This document shows, one piece after another, positions 31,648-41,282 of a DNA stretch of 44,137 bases (position 1 is its first letter; every line of letters starts with the position of its first letter). Where the stretch lies: NCBI GenBank assembly GCA_027459845.1, contig DAIDGS010000020.1, positions 1 through 44,137 of the forward strand. Direction: 5' to 3'. The notes beneath the pieces are model-generated. The model ran no database searches, had not been told where the DNA came from, and saw nothing but the letters and a program-made list of their open reading frames with translations. This DNA comes from Vulcanimicrobiota bacterium. Lineage in GTDB: Bacteria > Vulcanimicrobiota > Vulcanimicrobiia > Vulcanimicrobiales > Vulcanimicrobiaceae. The position numbers and the translations under genes are program-made.

Positions 31648-32651
31648 GCGACGACGCGAAGCCGTTTGAAGCGACCGCGCAGCGGATCGAACGCGCCCGT
31701 CGCGAGGGCGATCTCGCGCGCGCCGGCGAGTTCTCGGCCAACGTCGCGTTCGCGGCCGCCGTCGGTACGGTCGCTGCGATCCTCCCGACCGGCAGCGCGC
31801 TTGCGCGCACGGCGTTGGAACGGGGCGCCGCCGGCCGCGAGGATGCCGTGGCAAGTGTCGCGCTGGTCGCGCTCGCGCTGGTTCCGATTCTCGCCGCCGC
31901 GGGCGCGGCGGTGGTCGCGACGGCGGCGCAGGGCGGCGGATTGCGCGTGACGCCGGTCGCTTTCAAAAGCGCGCGCGTGCATCCGTTCGAGGGACTCAAG
32001 CGCATCGTCTCGCGCGATACCACCGCGCATGCGCTGCGCTCGGCGTTGGCCTTCGCGGTCGCGGGAGCCGCGATGCTCCCGGCGCTACGCGCGTGCATGA
32101 CCGGCGTCGTCGCGGCGCGCGGAGCGGACGGCGTCGCCGCAGTCGCCTGGCACGCTGCAGCCCGCGTCGCGTGGATCGGGTGCGCCGTCGGTGCCGCCTT
32201 CGCCGTTGCCGAGGTCGCGGCGGCGCGGCGCAGTTGGCTGCGGCGCCTGCGCATGAGCTTCGAGGAGCGCAAGCGCGAGCTCAAGGAACAGGACGGCGAC
32301 CCGGCGGTGCGCGGCCGGCGCGCGAGCTTGCATCGCGCGTTGCTGCGCGGCGGCCTCGCGCGCATGAAATACGCCGCATTCGTGGTAGCCAACCCCACCC
32401 ACGTCGCGATTGCGCTGGCGTATCGTCCGCCCGCGGTACCGGTGCCGGTCGTACTGGTCCGCGCCGCCGACGCCGTCGCGCGCGCGGTGCGCACGGCGGC
32501 GGCCGAACGCGACATTCCGGTGATCGAGAACGTCGCCTTAGCGCGCGCGCTCTACCGCGACGCCGTCGTCGACCGGCCGATTCCGCACGCGTACTACGTG
32601 GCCGTTGCGGAGATCGTCGCTGCGCTGCAGCGCGCCGAGGCGGACCCGTGA
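31644..32651 (+). CDS. flhB: Export switch protein FlhB/SctU
   Basis: A 335-residue protein with about four membrane helices followed by a cytoplasmic domain. The autocleavage motif NPTH is at 250-253 (VVANPTHVAIAL), and MSFEERKRELKEQDGDP is the conserved linker. FlhB closes the gate around FliPQR and switches substrate class from rod/hook or needle to late proteins after cleavage. Its presence implies ordered export even though no late substrates are visible. Confidence 0.95.
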   Translation: MSDDAKPFEATAQRIERARREGDLARAGEFSANVAFAAAVGTVAAILPTGSALARTALERGAAGREDAVASVALVALALVPILAAAGAAVVATAAQGGGLRVTPVAFKSARVHPFEGLKRIVSRDTTAHALRSALAFAVAGAAMLPALRACMTGVVAARGADGVAAVAWHAAARVAWIGCAVGAAFAVAEVAAARRSWLRRLRMSFEERKRELKEQDGDPAVRGRRASLHRALLRGGLARMKYAAFVVANPTHVAIALAYRPPAVPVPVVLVRAADAVARAVRTAAAERDIPVIENVALARALYRDAVVDRPIPHAYYVAVAEIVAALQRAEADP

Positions 32652-34714
32652 TGCGCGCGCCGGTCTACGTGTTCGCGACGTTGCTCCTGGCGGTGGTCGC
32701 CATCCTGATCGTGCCGCTGCCGCCCGAACTGCTCGACGTGCTGCTGGGAATCAACATCTTCGCTTCGGCGCTGGTCCTGTTGCTGGCGGTCACCGTCGAG
32801 GAGCCGTTGCAGTTCTCGGCGTTTGCGCCGGCACTTCTGGTCGCGACGCTCTTTCGTCTGTCGCTCGACGTCTCGGCGACGCGCCTGATTCTCACCCAAG
32901 GGAATCTGCCCGGAGCGGTCGGATCGATCATTCCGGCGTTCGGCGCCTTCGTGGTGCGCGGCAACCTCGTGGTCGGGTTCATCGTCTTTGCCATCCTGGT
33001 GACGATTCAGTTCGTAGTGATCGCAAGCGGGTCGCAGCGCGTCGCCGAGGTCGCCGCGCGCTTCACGCTGGACGCCATGCCCGGCAAGCAAATGGCGATC
33101 GACGCCGACGTGCACGCGGGAACGCTCGACGCCGAGGGCGCGCGGCGCAAGCGTGCCAACGTGCAGCGCGAGGCCGATTTCTACGGCGCAATGGACGGCG
33201 CCGGGAAGTTCGTCAAGGGCGACGCCGTTGCGGCGTTGGTGATCGTCGGGCTCAACGTACTGGGGGGCGTGATCGTCGGCGTCGCCTACGACGGCATGCC
33301 GCCGCTCGACGCCCTCAACACCTTCGCGCTGCTCTCGATCGGCAACGCGTTGGTGACCACCCTGCCGGCTTTTTTGATCTCGACGGCAATGGGGATGATG
33401 GTCACGCGCGTGGCGTGCGACGGATCGCTGGGTGCCGACCTGGCCGCGCAGCTCTTTGCGCGTCCCGACGTGCTGCGCTGCGCCGGCGGGCTGTTGCTGG
33501 CGCTCGCGTGCGTTCCGGCGCTACCGCGCCCGCTCTTCGCGGTGCTCGGGATCGCCGCGTTCGCGCTCGCACATGTCGCGCAGAGGCGCGAGCGCGCTCG
33601 CGCCGCCGAGGCACGCGAAGCTCAAGGGCGCGCGCGTCGGGCCGCAATGCGGCGCCCCGAGCTCGCGCTCGGGTTGATCGGCGTCGACGCGCTCGCGATC
33701 GACATCGGCGCCGATCTCGCCGCGCTCCTGGTACCGCCGCACGCGGATGCGCTGCTCGATCGCATCGGTGAGGTGCGCCGCGCACTGGCCTCCGAGATCG
33801 GGCTGGTGCTGCCCGGCGTTCGCTTGCGCGACGATCTCACGCGCGAGCCACGCACGTACGGCATTCGCGTGCGCGACCGGCTGGCGGGTGAGGGACGCCT
33901 CGAACTGGAGCACGTGTTGGCGGTTGGCGATGCCGCCGGCCTGGCCTCGCTGGGCGGCGAGTCGGTCCGCGAACCGGTCTACGGGCTCCCGGCTACCTGG
34001 CTCCCGGCTGCGCTCCAGGAGCGCGCGGCCCAGGCCGGCGCGCTGGTCTTCGATCCGATCTCGGTGCTCGGTTCCCACGTTGCCGAAGTGGCCCGGGTCA
34101 ACGCGGCCGAACTGCTCGGGCGTCAGGAACTGCAGACGCTCTTCGAGCACCTGCGCGCCAGCGTTCCGGCGCTCATGAAGGAGGTCGGCGGCGAGGGGCT
34201 GCCGTTCGCGCTCGTCCACCGTGCGTTCGTGCTGCTGCTGCGCGAAGGCGCCTGGCCGCGCGACCCGGTCGGCGCGCTCGAAGCCATGTTGGAGAGCGGC
34301 GCGCGCGATGCCCAGGAGCTGGCCGAAGCGGCGCGGCGCCGGCTGATTCCGAGCCTGTTGCGTCGTCGTGGGAGTCCGCTGCGCCCGGCGCTGCTCGATC
34401 CGGGCCTGGAGCGGCACTTGGTTGCCTGCTGGTCGGAGGGCGCGGGTGCGGCGGCCCCGGCGCTCGCGCTCGCACTGCGCGAGCACATCGCCGCCTACGC
34501 GAGCGGGGTCGCGCGCGAGTCGGCGGCGCTGGTCTGCACCGCGGCCCTGCGGCCGCTGCTGGCCGACTTTCTGCTTCGTTCCGGGCTGCGCATCGAGGTC
34601 TACGGCTACGGTGAACTGCCGCCCGAGCTCGACTTGCAGGCCGAAACGGTCATCGCGCTCGACGTCGCGATCCCGCCGGCTCGCGCGCAATTTGACACCG
34701 CCGGGCAGGCCTGA
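32651..34714 (+). CDS. flhA: Export-gate protein FlhA/SctV
   Basis: A 687-residue protein: about eight membrane helices (1-330) and a cytoplasmic ring-forming domain (about 335-687). The FHIPEP-type segment is TLDAMPGKQMAIDADVHAG (about 139-157), followed by READFYGAMDGAGKFVKGD. The cytoplasmic part contains LPGVRLRDDL and a long C-terminal domain. FlhA forms the nonameric export ring. TGATG junction with flhB. It is the last clear gene of the locus. Confidence 0.95.
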   Translation: MRAPVYVFATLLLAVVAILIVPLPPELLDVLLGINIFASALVLLLAVTVEEPLQFSAFAPALLVATLFRLSLDVSATRLILTQGNLPGAVGSIIPAFGAFVVRGNLVVGFIVFAILVTIQFVVIASGSQRVAEVAARFTLDAMPGKQMAIDADVHAGTLDAEGARRKRANVQREADFYGAMDGAGKFVKGDAVAALVIVGLNVLGGVIVGVAYDGMPPLDALNTFALLSIGNALVTTLPAFLISTAMGMMVTRVACDGSLGADLAAQLFARPDVLRCAGGLLLALACVPALPRPLFAVLGIAAFALAHVAQRRERARAAEAREAQGRARRAAMRRPELALGLIGVDALAIDIGADLAALLVPPHADALLDRIGEVRRALASEIGLVLPGVRLRDDLTREPRTYGIRVRDRLAGEGRLELEHVLAVGDAAGLASLGGESVREPVYGLPATWLPAALQERAAQAGALVFDPISVLGSHVAEVARVNAAELLGRQELQTLFEHLRASVPALMKEVGGEGLPFALVHRAFVLLLREGAWPRDPVGALEAMLESGARDAQELAEAARRRLIPSLLRRRGSPLRPALLDPGLERHLVACWSEGAGAAAPALALALREHIAAYASGVARESAALVCTAALRPLLADFLLRSGLRIEVYGYGELPPELDLQAETVIALDVAIPPARAQFDTAGQA

Positions 34715-34720
34715 TAGCCT
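34692..34720 (+). promoter_or_regulatory. secD-secF promoter
   Basis: TTGACA (34692-34697), a 17 bp spacer and TAGCCT (34715-34720) form a good promoter in the 3' end of flhA. A leader of about 70 nt follows, containing a strong hairpin at 34740-34765 (GGCCCG pairing with CGGGCC, plus an inner stem). Confidence 0.65.
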
Positions 34721-34797
34721 CGGAACGATAACCCGGTAAGGCCCGGCGGGCGACCGCCACGGGCCACTTTCATTGCACTCCCCCCTCGGACTCGCTG

Positions 34798-36159
34798 GTG
34801 AGCTGGAATAGATTCAAAGCGCCGTTGAAGGCGCTGGTGATTGTCGCGGTAACGGCCTTTTCGGTCTACTCGATGCTGCCCGTACAGCAGAAGATTCACC
34901 TCGGCCTCGATCTGCTCGGCGGATCGCGGTTGCTGCTGCAACTCTACCCGACGCCGGACGTACCGGTCATTACCAGTCAGGTGCAGGCCGAGACGCGCGA
35001 GGTCATCGATCGTCGCGTCAACGGGTTGGGCGTGACCGAACCCACGATCAGCAACGTCGGCACGAATCGCATCTTGGTCGAGCTCCCCGACGTCAAGGAC
35101 CCGGCGCAGGCCGAGCGCGTCCTCAAAGAGGTAGCGGTGCTCGACTACAAGATCGTCCCGCCGCAGGTCGCGCAGCAGGCCGACGCCTATCAGGCGCTGC
35201 TCACCCAACCCAACGTGCCGGCGAAGACCAAAGCCAAGGCCGAGACGTACCTGGCGAAGACCGCCTTTGCGCTCAGCGGGCCGATCGTCTACTCGGGGAA
35301 GGATCTCAAGGCCGCGCAGGCCGGTTTCGATCAGTCGGGCGCTCCGAACGTCACCTTCCAAACCAAGGACCCGGCCAAGTTCGGGAAGATGACGACCGCC
35401 AACGTCGGCAAACTGCTGGGCATCTTCCTCGACGGGCGCTACATCGAGGCGGCCACGATCCAGAGCCCGATCTTCGACTCCGGACAGATCACCGGTGCGT
35501 TCACGCAAGAAGAGACGGTCACGCTCGCCAACGAGCTGAACGCCGGCGCGTTGCCGGTGACCGTCCGCATCGTCGAAAAGGAAACGATCGGCCCGACGCT
35601 CGGAAAGATCGACCTGATCAAGTCGCTCAAAGCGTCGATGCTTGGCCTCGGGTTGGTGCTGATCTTCATGGCGCTGATGTATCGGCTGCCGGGGCTGCTC
35701 GCCGATTTGGCGCTGGCGATCTACGTCGCGATCATGATGGCGATTCTCTCGATCTCGCATGCGACGCTGACCCTGCCGGGAATTGCAGGCTTCGTGCTCT
35801 CGATCGGCATGGCGGTCGACGCCAACGTCTTGATCTTCGAGCGCATCAAAGAGGAGCTGTGGAACGGCAAGACGATGCGCGCGGCCGTGCGCACCGGTTT
35901 TAGCCGCGCGTTCTCGGCCGTGTTCGATAGCCACTTCACGACGATCGTCGGCGCGGGCGTGCTCTTTATGCTCGGAACCGGAACGGTCAAGGGCTTCGCG
36001 TTCACGCTCTTCTGGGGGACCGTGGTTTCGCTCTTTACCGCCGTCTTCATCACGCGCTTCTTCGTCGACGTACTGGTCGATAACGACGTGCTGACGGCTC
36101 CCGAACTCTACGGCGTCAAGCGCGACGACCTCGGCATCTTTGCGAAGGTGGGGGCGTAG
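34798..36159 (+). CDS. secD: Protein translocase subunit SecD
   Basis: A 453-residue proton-driven partner of SecYEG. An N-terminal membrane helix is followed by GLDLLGG (D38 region), the P1 domain (RRVNGLGVTEPTI, then GRYIEAATIQSPI) and five C-terminal helices with GIAGFVLSIGMAVDANVLIFERIKEEL, the RND-type motif. The GTG at 34798 is the only sensible start. secF follows after 2 bp. Confidence 0.95.
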   Translation: MSWNRFKAPLKALVIVAVTAFSVYSMLPVQQKIHLGLDLLGGSRLLLQLYPTPDVPVITSQVQAETREVIDRRVNGLGVTEPTISNVGTNRILVELPDVKDPAQAERVLKEVAVLDYKIVPPQVAQQADAYQALLTQPNVPAKTKAKAETYLAKTAFALSGPIVYSGKDLKAAQAGFDQSGAPNVTFQTKDPAKFGKMTTANVGKLLGIFLDGRYIEAATIQSPIFDSGQITGAFTQEETVTLANELNAGALPVTVRIVEKETIGPTLGKIDLIKSLKASMLGLGLVLIFMALMYRLPGLLADLALAIYVAIMMAILSISHATLTLPGIAGFVLSIGMAVDANVLIFERIKEELWNGKTMRAAVRTGFSRAFSAVFDSHFTTIVGAGVLFMLGTGTVKGFAFTLFWGTVVSLFTAVFITRFFVDVLVDNDVLTAPELYGVKRDDLGIFAKVGA

Positions 36160-36161
36160 CA

Positions 36162-37478
36162 GTGCTCTTTCGCAAGCTGAACTGGAATATCGTCGGCTGG
36201 TTCAAGGTCGTTCAAACGATTTCGTACCTGGTGATCGCGCTCGGCATCGCCGCGATGATCTACCACGGCTTCGAGGGTGGGGGCGGCTTCAAACCGCAGA
36301 ATATGCTGCGCCTGGGGTTGTCGTTTACCGGCGGCACCAGCATCAGCGTGCAGTTCACGCAGCCGGCCACCGTTCCGGCGGTCAAGCGCGCGCTGGCCGG
36401 GCTCAAGCTCGCCGATGAATCGGTGACGACGGCGGGCACCGACGGCAAAGGCTTCGTCATCTCGACGCAGACGGCGTTTGCGAACGATTCGCAACCGCTT
36501 TGGAGCGCGCTTAGGACGGTCGCCCCGGTCGACCGCGCGGCTTCTCAAATCGCGGCGGTCGGCCCCTCGCTCGGCCGCGAGTACCTCATCAAGGCGCTTT
36601 GGGCACTGGTCATCGCCCTCGGCATTCAGTTCCTCTACATCGCGTTCCGCTTTGGCTGGAACTACATCTTCGGACTCGTGACGGTGATCGCGCTCGGTCG
36701 CGACGCGCTGATGATGATCGGCATCTACGCCCTGGCCGGTAAGCGCGCCGACGATGCCTTCCTGGCCGCCGTACTGACCGTGATCGGGTACTCGGTCATG
36801 GACACGATCGTGATCCTGGATCGTATTCGCGAAAACACCAAACTCATGGGCGGTCAGCCCTACGACCGCATCGTGAACGAGTCGATCAAGCAGACCATGA
36901 CGCGCTCCTTCAACACGCTCGCCACCGTGATCATCACGTTGGTTGCGCTGCTGGCGTTGGGCGGATCGAGTCTAAAGGACTTCGCATTCGCGCTTTTGGT
37001 CGGGATCTGTTCGGGCGGCTATCACTCGATTTTCTACTCGGCGCCGCTGGTGTTGGTGTTCCGCAAGCGCCAGCTGGAACTGGCGACCAAGCGCCGGCGC
37101 GAAGGCCTGGCGGACGGTCGCAGCTCGGCGCAGCGCGCCCACGGATCGTCGACCGGCCAGACCGCGAGCGGACTCGCGCGCGAAGAGATCGTCGCCGCGC
37201 GGCGCGAGCGACGCGCCAAGGCGAAGGCCGCGCGCAATCCCGCGTCGGCGGCGCCGGCACGCTACCGTCGCCGCGACGCACAGGGTGGCACCGCCGTGAT
37301 CGAGTCGAGCCCGACGCACGACTTCGAGCCTGCGGTCGATCCGCTCGATGCGCAAAACTCGGGCTTGGACGAACTGGCGCTGGAACAGGGTCACGAAACG
37401 ATCACGCTCAACCTCGAAGGTTTCGAGCCGGAGCACAAGCACGACGGCCCCTCGGCGGAATCTCAACCCAAAGCCTGA
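36162..37478 (+). CDS. secF: Protein translocase subunit SecF with long C-terminal tail
   Basis: A 438-residue protein. Residues 1-310 are a normal SecF: GLSFTGGTSISVQF, VGPSLGREYLIKALWA, GYSVMDTIVILDRIREN, TLATVIITLVALLALGG. The remaining 125 residues are an unusual tail, first strongly basic (RRERRAKAKAARN), then acidic (DPLDAQNSGLDELALEQGHE). Most SecF proteins end near 310-320. The tail is cytoplasmic by topology and might bind ribosomes or membrane lipids, which is inference. GTG start. Confidence 0.93.
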   Translation: MLFRKLNWNIVGWFKVVQTISYLVIALGIAAMIYHGFEGGGGFKPQNMLRLGLSFTGGTSISVQFTQPATVPAVKRALAGLKLADESVTTAGTDGKGFVISTQTAFANDSQPLWSALRTVAPVDRAASQIAAVGPSLGREYLIKALWALVIALGIQFLYIAFRFGWNYIFGLVTVIALGRDALMMIGIYALAGKRADDAFLAAVLTVIGYSVMDTIVILDRIRENTKLMGGQPYDRIVNESIKQTMTRSFNTLATVIITLVALLALGGSSLKDFAFALLVGICSGGYHSIFYSAPLVLVFRKRQLELATKRRREGLADGRSSAQRAHGSSTGQTASGLAREEIVAARRERRAKAKAARNPASAAPARYRRRDAQGGTAVIESSPTHDFEPAVDPLDAQNSGLDELALEQGHETITLNLEGFEPEHKHDGPSAESQPKA

Positions 37479-37635
37479 GCGTGCCGCCGCTCGGGCGCGC
37501 GGCCTAACGGCGTCCGAAAGCGCGTTCGAGCGCGCCTTCGCGGCCCTGCTCGCGGCCGACCGTGCCCCGGTCGACCATTCCCCGGCCGATCATCCCGCGA
37601 GCCCGCAGGCTCCGCCCAGTGCGCCCGCCGGCGAC

Positions 37636-39495
37636 TTGATCGAGCGCGCCTTCGCCAAACGCGACGAGTATCTGCGCGATCGCTTCGCCTCGATCGGCGA
37701 GGCCGAGAGCTTTTATACCAAAGTTGCCGGCGTTACGTTCGAGCGTCGGCAGGAGATGCTGGCCGGGGTGCGTGAGGGCGTCGAGCTGACCCTGGTGCGC
37801 CAGCCCGACAACCCGCACGATCCCAACGCGATCGCGCTCTTTTGCGGCCATTTGCAGATCGGATACGTGAGTCGCGGCATCGCGCGCCACCTGGCGCCGC
37901 GCATCGATGCCGGCGTGCGGTACAGCGCGCGGATCGCGTCGCTGACCGGTGGCGCGCCCGACGGTAGCGGCGGACGACGCAGTCGGGGTGCCAATATTTA
38001 CGTCGAACGCGATCCGGGAGCGACGCTGTCTGCGCGCGCGCAGACGCGCGAGTTCGCCGAGTGGGACGGGGACGTCGACCGGATTCGCTACGCGCTGATC
38101 GGCGAGCATCAACCCCACGACGCGCAGCGTGCCGTGCTCGAACGCGTCGAGCGCGGCGAGAACACGCTGGCCGTGCTTGGTACCGGCCGCGGGAAGTCGT
38201 TCTGTTTTCAGTTTCCGGCTGCGACGCGAGCGTTGGCTGGGGCAGGGAAGACTCTGGCCATCTATCCGCTGCGGGCGCTGGCCAACGATCAGCACGATGC
38301 ACTGCTGCGCAAGCTCGATCCGCTCGGGCTGCGCATCTTTCGTGCAAACGGGTCGATCGGCGCCGAGGAACGGCGCGAGCTGTTCGAGGCGTTGCGTACC
38401 GGCGCCTGGGATTTGGTCCTGGCGACGCCCGAGTTCTTGAGCTTCCATCGCGAGGCATTCAACGGTCCGAGCGCGCCGCGCCTCGTGGTGGTCGACGAAG
38501 CTCATCACCTGGCCGAGTCGACGCATCGACCGTCGTACGTGAATCTTGCCGCGACGATTGCGGCGCTGGGAAACCCCCAGGTCCTGGCGCTGACGGCAAC
38601 CGCACGCCAGTCGGCCTTCACCACCATGGTCGAGCAACTGCGCATCGCGTCGTGGGTCATCGATCCGACGGTGCGGGAAAACCTGAGCGTGGTCGACGCG
38701 CGCGGCACGCGCGACAAGGGTGAGTACCTGCGCGCGCTCTTTGCCGGCGAGGCAAAGGGAATCGTCTACTGCAACTCACGCAGCGAAGTCACCAAGGTTG
38801 CCGTCGGGCTACGCAAAGCATTGGGAAACGTGGTGATGTTCTACCATGCGGGGATGCCGGCGCAGGAGCGCGCCGAGACCGAGGCGCTCTTTCGCAGCGG
38901 CGCGTTGCGGGTGGTCGTCGCCACGTCGGCGTTCGGCGAGGGTATCGACCTTCCGGACGTGCGCCACGTCGTGCTCTATCATCTCAACTTCGACTTCACC
39001 GAGTTCAACCAGCAGGCCGGACGAGCCGGACGCGACGGCTTGCCGGCCAGCATCCATCTGCTCTTCGGTGAAGCCGATCGCCGCATTAACGACTACTTGA
39101 TCGATCTCGATGCGCCGACTTTGGCGACGCTGCGGTCGATCTATCGCGGACTGCGTTCGCTGGCGCGCGACGGAACGCTGCGCGGAGGCAACGCCGATCT
39201 TGCGGAGAAGCTCGATGTGGAGCGCGTTCGCGATCGGACGATTGCGGCGGCACTGCGCATGTTCTCCGAGAGCGGACTGATCGAGCTCGGCGAGGACGAC
39301 GACGGGCGTTTCGTGCGCTTGCGTGAGGTCCCCGAACGCATCGATCTCGCGCAGAACGAGCGATTTGCCGAGGGCGAGGCGACCCGCGAGGCGTTCGCGC
39401 GATTCTGCGCCTTGGCGCTCACGGCGTCGCCCGAAGACCTCGAGCGGATCGTCAATCGCCCGATCTATCCGAGCGGCGTTCCGTTACGCCGCTAG
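37636..39495 (+). CDS. HIRAN-domain RecQ-like DEAH helicase
   Basis: A protein of about 619 residues. The HIRAN domain (about 26-110; FYTKVAGVTFERRQ, LVRQPDNPHDPNAIALF) is known in HLTF-type enzymes to bind 3' single-strand ends. The helicase follows with Walker A GTGRGKS (182-188), DEAHH from D287, LALTATAR, FGEGIDLPDV and QQAGRAGRDG. The start is unclear: the frame is open back into secF with no ATG, GTG or TTG between 37348 and the TTG at 37636, although the intervening FERAFAALLAADRA looks coding. No HRDC domain is seen. Confidence 0.85.
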   Translation: MIERAFAKRDEYLRDRFASIGEAESFYTKVAGVTFERRQEMLAGVREGVELTLVRQPDNPHDPNAIALFCGHLQIGYVSRGIARHLAPRIDAGVRYSARIASLTGGAPDGSGGRRSRGANIYVERDPGATLSARAQTREFAEWDGDVDRIRYALIGEHQPHDAQRAVLERVERGENTLAVLGTGRGKSFCFQFPAATRALAGAGKTLAIYPLRALANDQHDALLRKLDPLGLRIFRANGSIGAEERRELFEALRTGAWDLVLATPEFLSFHREAFNGPSAPRLVVVDEAHHLAESTHRPSYVNLAATIAALGNPQVLALTATARQSAFTTMVEQLRIASWVIDPTVRENLSVVDARGTRDKGEYLRALFAGEAKGIVYCNSRSEVTKVAVGLRKALGNVVMFYHAGMPAQERAETEALFRSGALRVVVATSAFGEGIDLPDVRHVVLYHLNFDFTEFNQQAGRAGRDGLPASIHLLFGEADRRINDYLIDLDAPTLATLRSIYRGLRSLARDGTLRGGNADLAEKLDVERVRDRTIAAALRMFSESGLIELGEDDDGRFVRLREVPERIDLAQNERFAEGEATREAFARFCALALTASPEDLERIVNRPIYPSGVPLRR

Positions 39496-39594
39496 AGTGC
39501 TGCGCGCACAGCGGATTTCGCGCGCGCCGGGCAATCGCCGATGCTCGCCCGAGGATTGCAGCGCGCAACCGCGCAACGGCATCGCACCCTCGCG

Positions 39595-40257
39595 CTAGAG
39601 CTCGGTACGCAAGTTGCGCGTTCCGTGCAGGTGTGCGACGTCGTTGAGGGCGAGGGCGAGCGCATTGCCATCGCGGTAGCGCACGACGCTGATCGAGGTG
39701 GCTTCGGCCGGGAAGAAAAAGTCGGATTCCAGGCCGATCACGTCGGCGATGTAGGCGTTGATCGTGCCGGCATGGCTGACGATTGCGATCCGCTGACCGG
39801 GATGCTCGACCGCGATCGCATCGATGGCTTCACGCATGCGTGCGCGAATCGACGCCGAGGATTCGGAGCCGGGAATCTGCGACCAGCCGCCGTGCTGCAC
39901 GGCAAGCGCGGCGATGCGGTCGAGGTGCGCCCCGAAGGACGCCGGATGCATCGGCCGATCGAGGCCGCCGATCTCGACTTCGCGCAGGCGGTCGTCGTAG
40001 GCGATGGCACGGTCGGTCGCGTTGGCGATGGCGGCGGCGGTCTCGGCCGCTCGGCGCAAGGGGCTAGCGTAGACGGTCGCGATGGTCGAGCGTGCCAGGC
40101 GCGCCGCCAGGGCGCGCGCTTGCTTGCGACCGCGCGCGCTGAGCGGCAGATCGCGATAGCTGGCCTCCACCGGCGCCGCGTCAGGATCGGGCACGGCTTC
40201 GGCGTGGCGGATCAGCAGCAGTTCGGTGGCGCCGTCGGCTAGAGAAAACGCTCGCAT
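39595..40257 (-). CDS. Histidine phosphatase (phosphoglycerate-mutase-like)
   Basis: A 220-residue enzyme of the histidine phosphatase superfamily. LLLIRHAEAV places the phospho-accepting histidine at H18; LPLSARGRKQARALA, VYASPLRRAAETA and IAIVSHAGTINAYIADVIG supply the rest of the pocket. RHG is here RHA, as in many broad-specificity members. The ATG at 40257 gives the natural start; a GTG at 40314 adds nothing family-like. Substrate unknown. Confidence 0.9.
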   Translation of the reverse strand: MRAFSLADGATELLLIRHAEAVPDPDAAPVEASYRDLPLSARGRKQARALAARLARSTIATVYASPLRRAAETAAAIANATDRAIAYDDRLREVEIGGLDRPMHPASFGAHLDRIAALAVQHGGWSQIPGSESSASIRARMREAIDAIAVEHPGQRIAIVSHAGTINAYIADVIGLESDFFFPAEATSISVVRYRDGNALALALNDVAHLHGTRNLRTEL

Positions 40258-40355
40258 TGAAAGCCGGGTTTCGGCACCCTGCGCGCGAGTCTTGTCCCAG
40301 AGGGAGCGCGCCACGCTGCGGGAATCATCCAGGCGTCTTCTTGCAGGAGGGTACT

Positions 40356-41282
40356 ATGCGGTCGCTTCGTCTCATGGCCGTACTCACGTTGATGTTGGGC
40401 GCAGCTGCGTGCTCGGCGAGCTCGGGGAGTGGTGCGTTTCGCGCGGCGCCGATGCTGCCGTCGGCGCTGGCAAAGCTGCAGCACGCGTACACGATCTCGC
40501 ACCTGCGGGTGCATCTGATGCCGCTGCGCGGTAAGCGCATCCGGCTTGCCGCCACGCCGGTCGTCTACCCGGCCGATCTGGCGCGCGGCACCGGCAAAGT
40601 CGTCACCGCTGCGGCCTCGTACGATATCTACGTCAACTGCTCGAATCCGAGTGCGTGCTGGGGACAGGTTCAGGGCTTTCTGACCAACCTGAGCGGCTCG
40701 TCGTTCGCCGGGTTGCTCAAGCAGTACACCGGGGCCAATCCTTCGGCGTACACGTTCGGTGGATCGAGCAACGTGCAGTGGCCCAACTACAGCGAGATCG
40801 GCGAAAACGATCTCCTGGCGATCGTTCACCAGGTTGCCGCGGCGACGCAGCAGACCGGATACGGCACCATTTACCACGTGTTCTTGCCCAAGGGCGTCGA
40901 CACGTGCTTCGACTATTCGGCGTCGTGCTACTCGCCCGACTATCGACCGACCTTCGCGTTCTGCGCCTATCACTCCAGCGTCACGTTTAGCGACATCGGC
41001 CACGTCCTCTACTCGGTCGAGCCCTATCAAAACGTCAACGGCTGCTCCACGTCGGCATCCAAGGGCGCCTCCAAGCTCACCAACTCTACCGCCTCGACCT
41101 TGGGCCACGAACTCTTCGAGTCGATTACCGATCCCGATCCCAACTCCGGCTGGTTCAACAACACCTTTGGCGACGAGATCGCCGACCTCTGCGAGACCTA
41201 TCTCGCTTCGGTGACGCTGGGCGGGACGCAATACCTCCTCCAGCCGATGTATTCGAACAAAGTTCACGGATGCACGGTCTGA
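40356..41282 (+). CDS. Secreted lipoprotein-like protein with HELxE motif (EXO/Phi-1-like)
   Basis: A 308-residue protein with a lipoprotein-type signal (MRSLRLMAVLTLMLGAAAC). The mature part contains several cysteines and the segment STLGHELFESITDPDPNSGW with H251, then FGDEIADLCE. This HEL...TDP...E/D-x-x-D-x-C arrangement resembles the plant EXORDIUM/phosphate-induced protein 1 family and suggests a metal site, though a peptidase activity is not shown. AGGAGG lies 6 bp before the ATG at 40356, deciding the start. TGATG junction with the next gene. Confidence 0.8.
   Translation: MRSLRLMAVLTLMLGAAACSASSGSGAFRAAPMLPSALAKLQHAYTISHLRVHLMPLRGKRIRLAATPVVYPADLARGTGKVVTAAASYDIYVNCSNPSACWGQVQGFLTNLSGSSFAGLLKQYTGANPSAYTFGGSSNVQWPNYSEIGENDLLAIVHQVAAATQQTGYGTIYHVFLPKGVDTCFDYSASCYSPDYRPTFAFCAYHSSVTFSDIGHVLYSVEPYQNVNGCSTSASKGASKLTNSTASTLGHELFESITDPDPNSGWFNNTFGDEIADLCETYLASVTLGGTQYLLQPMYSNKVHGCTV

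Noticed and set aside
39541-40242. Plus-strand frame opposite the histidine phosphatase
   Set aside because: The minus-strand product has the full phosphatase motif set; the plus frame is its shadow.
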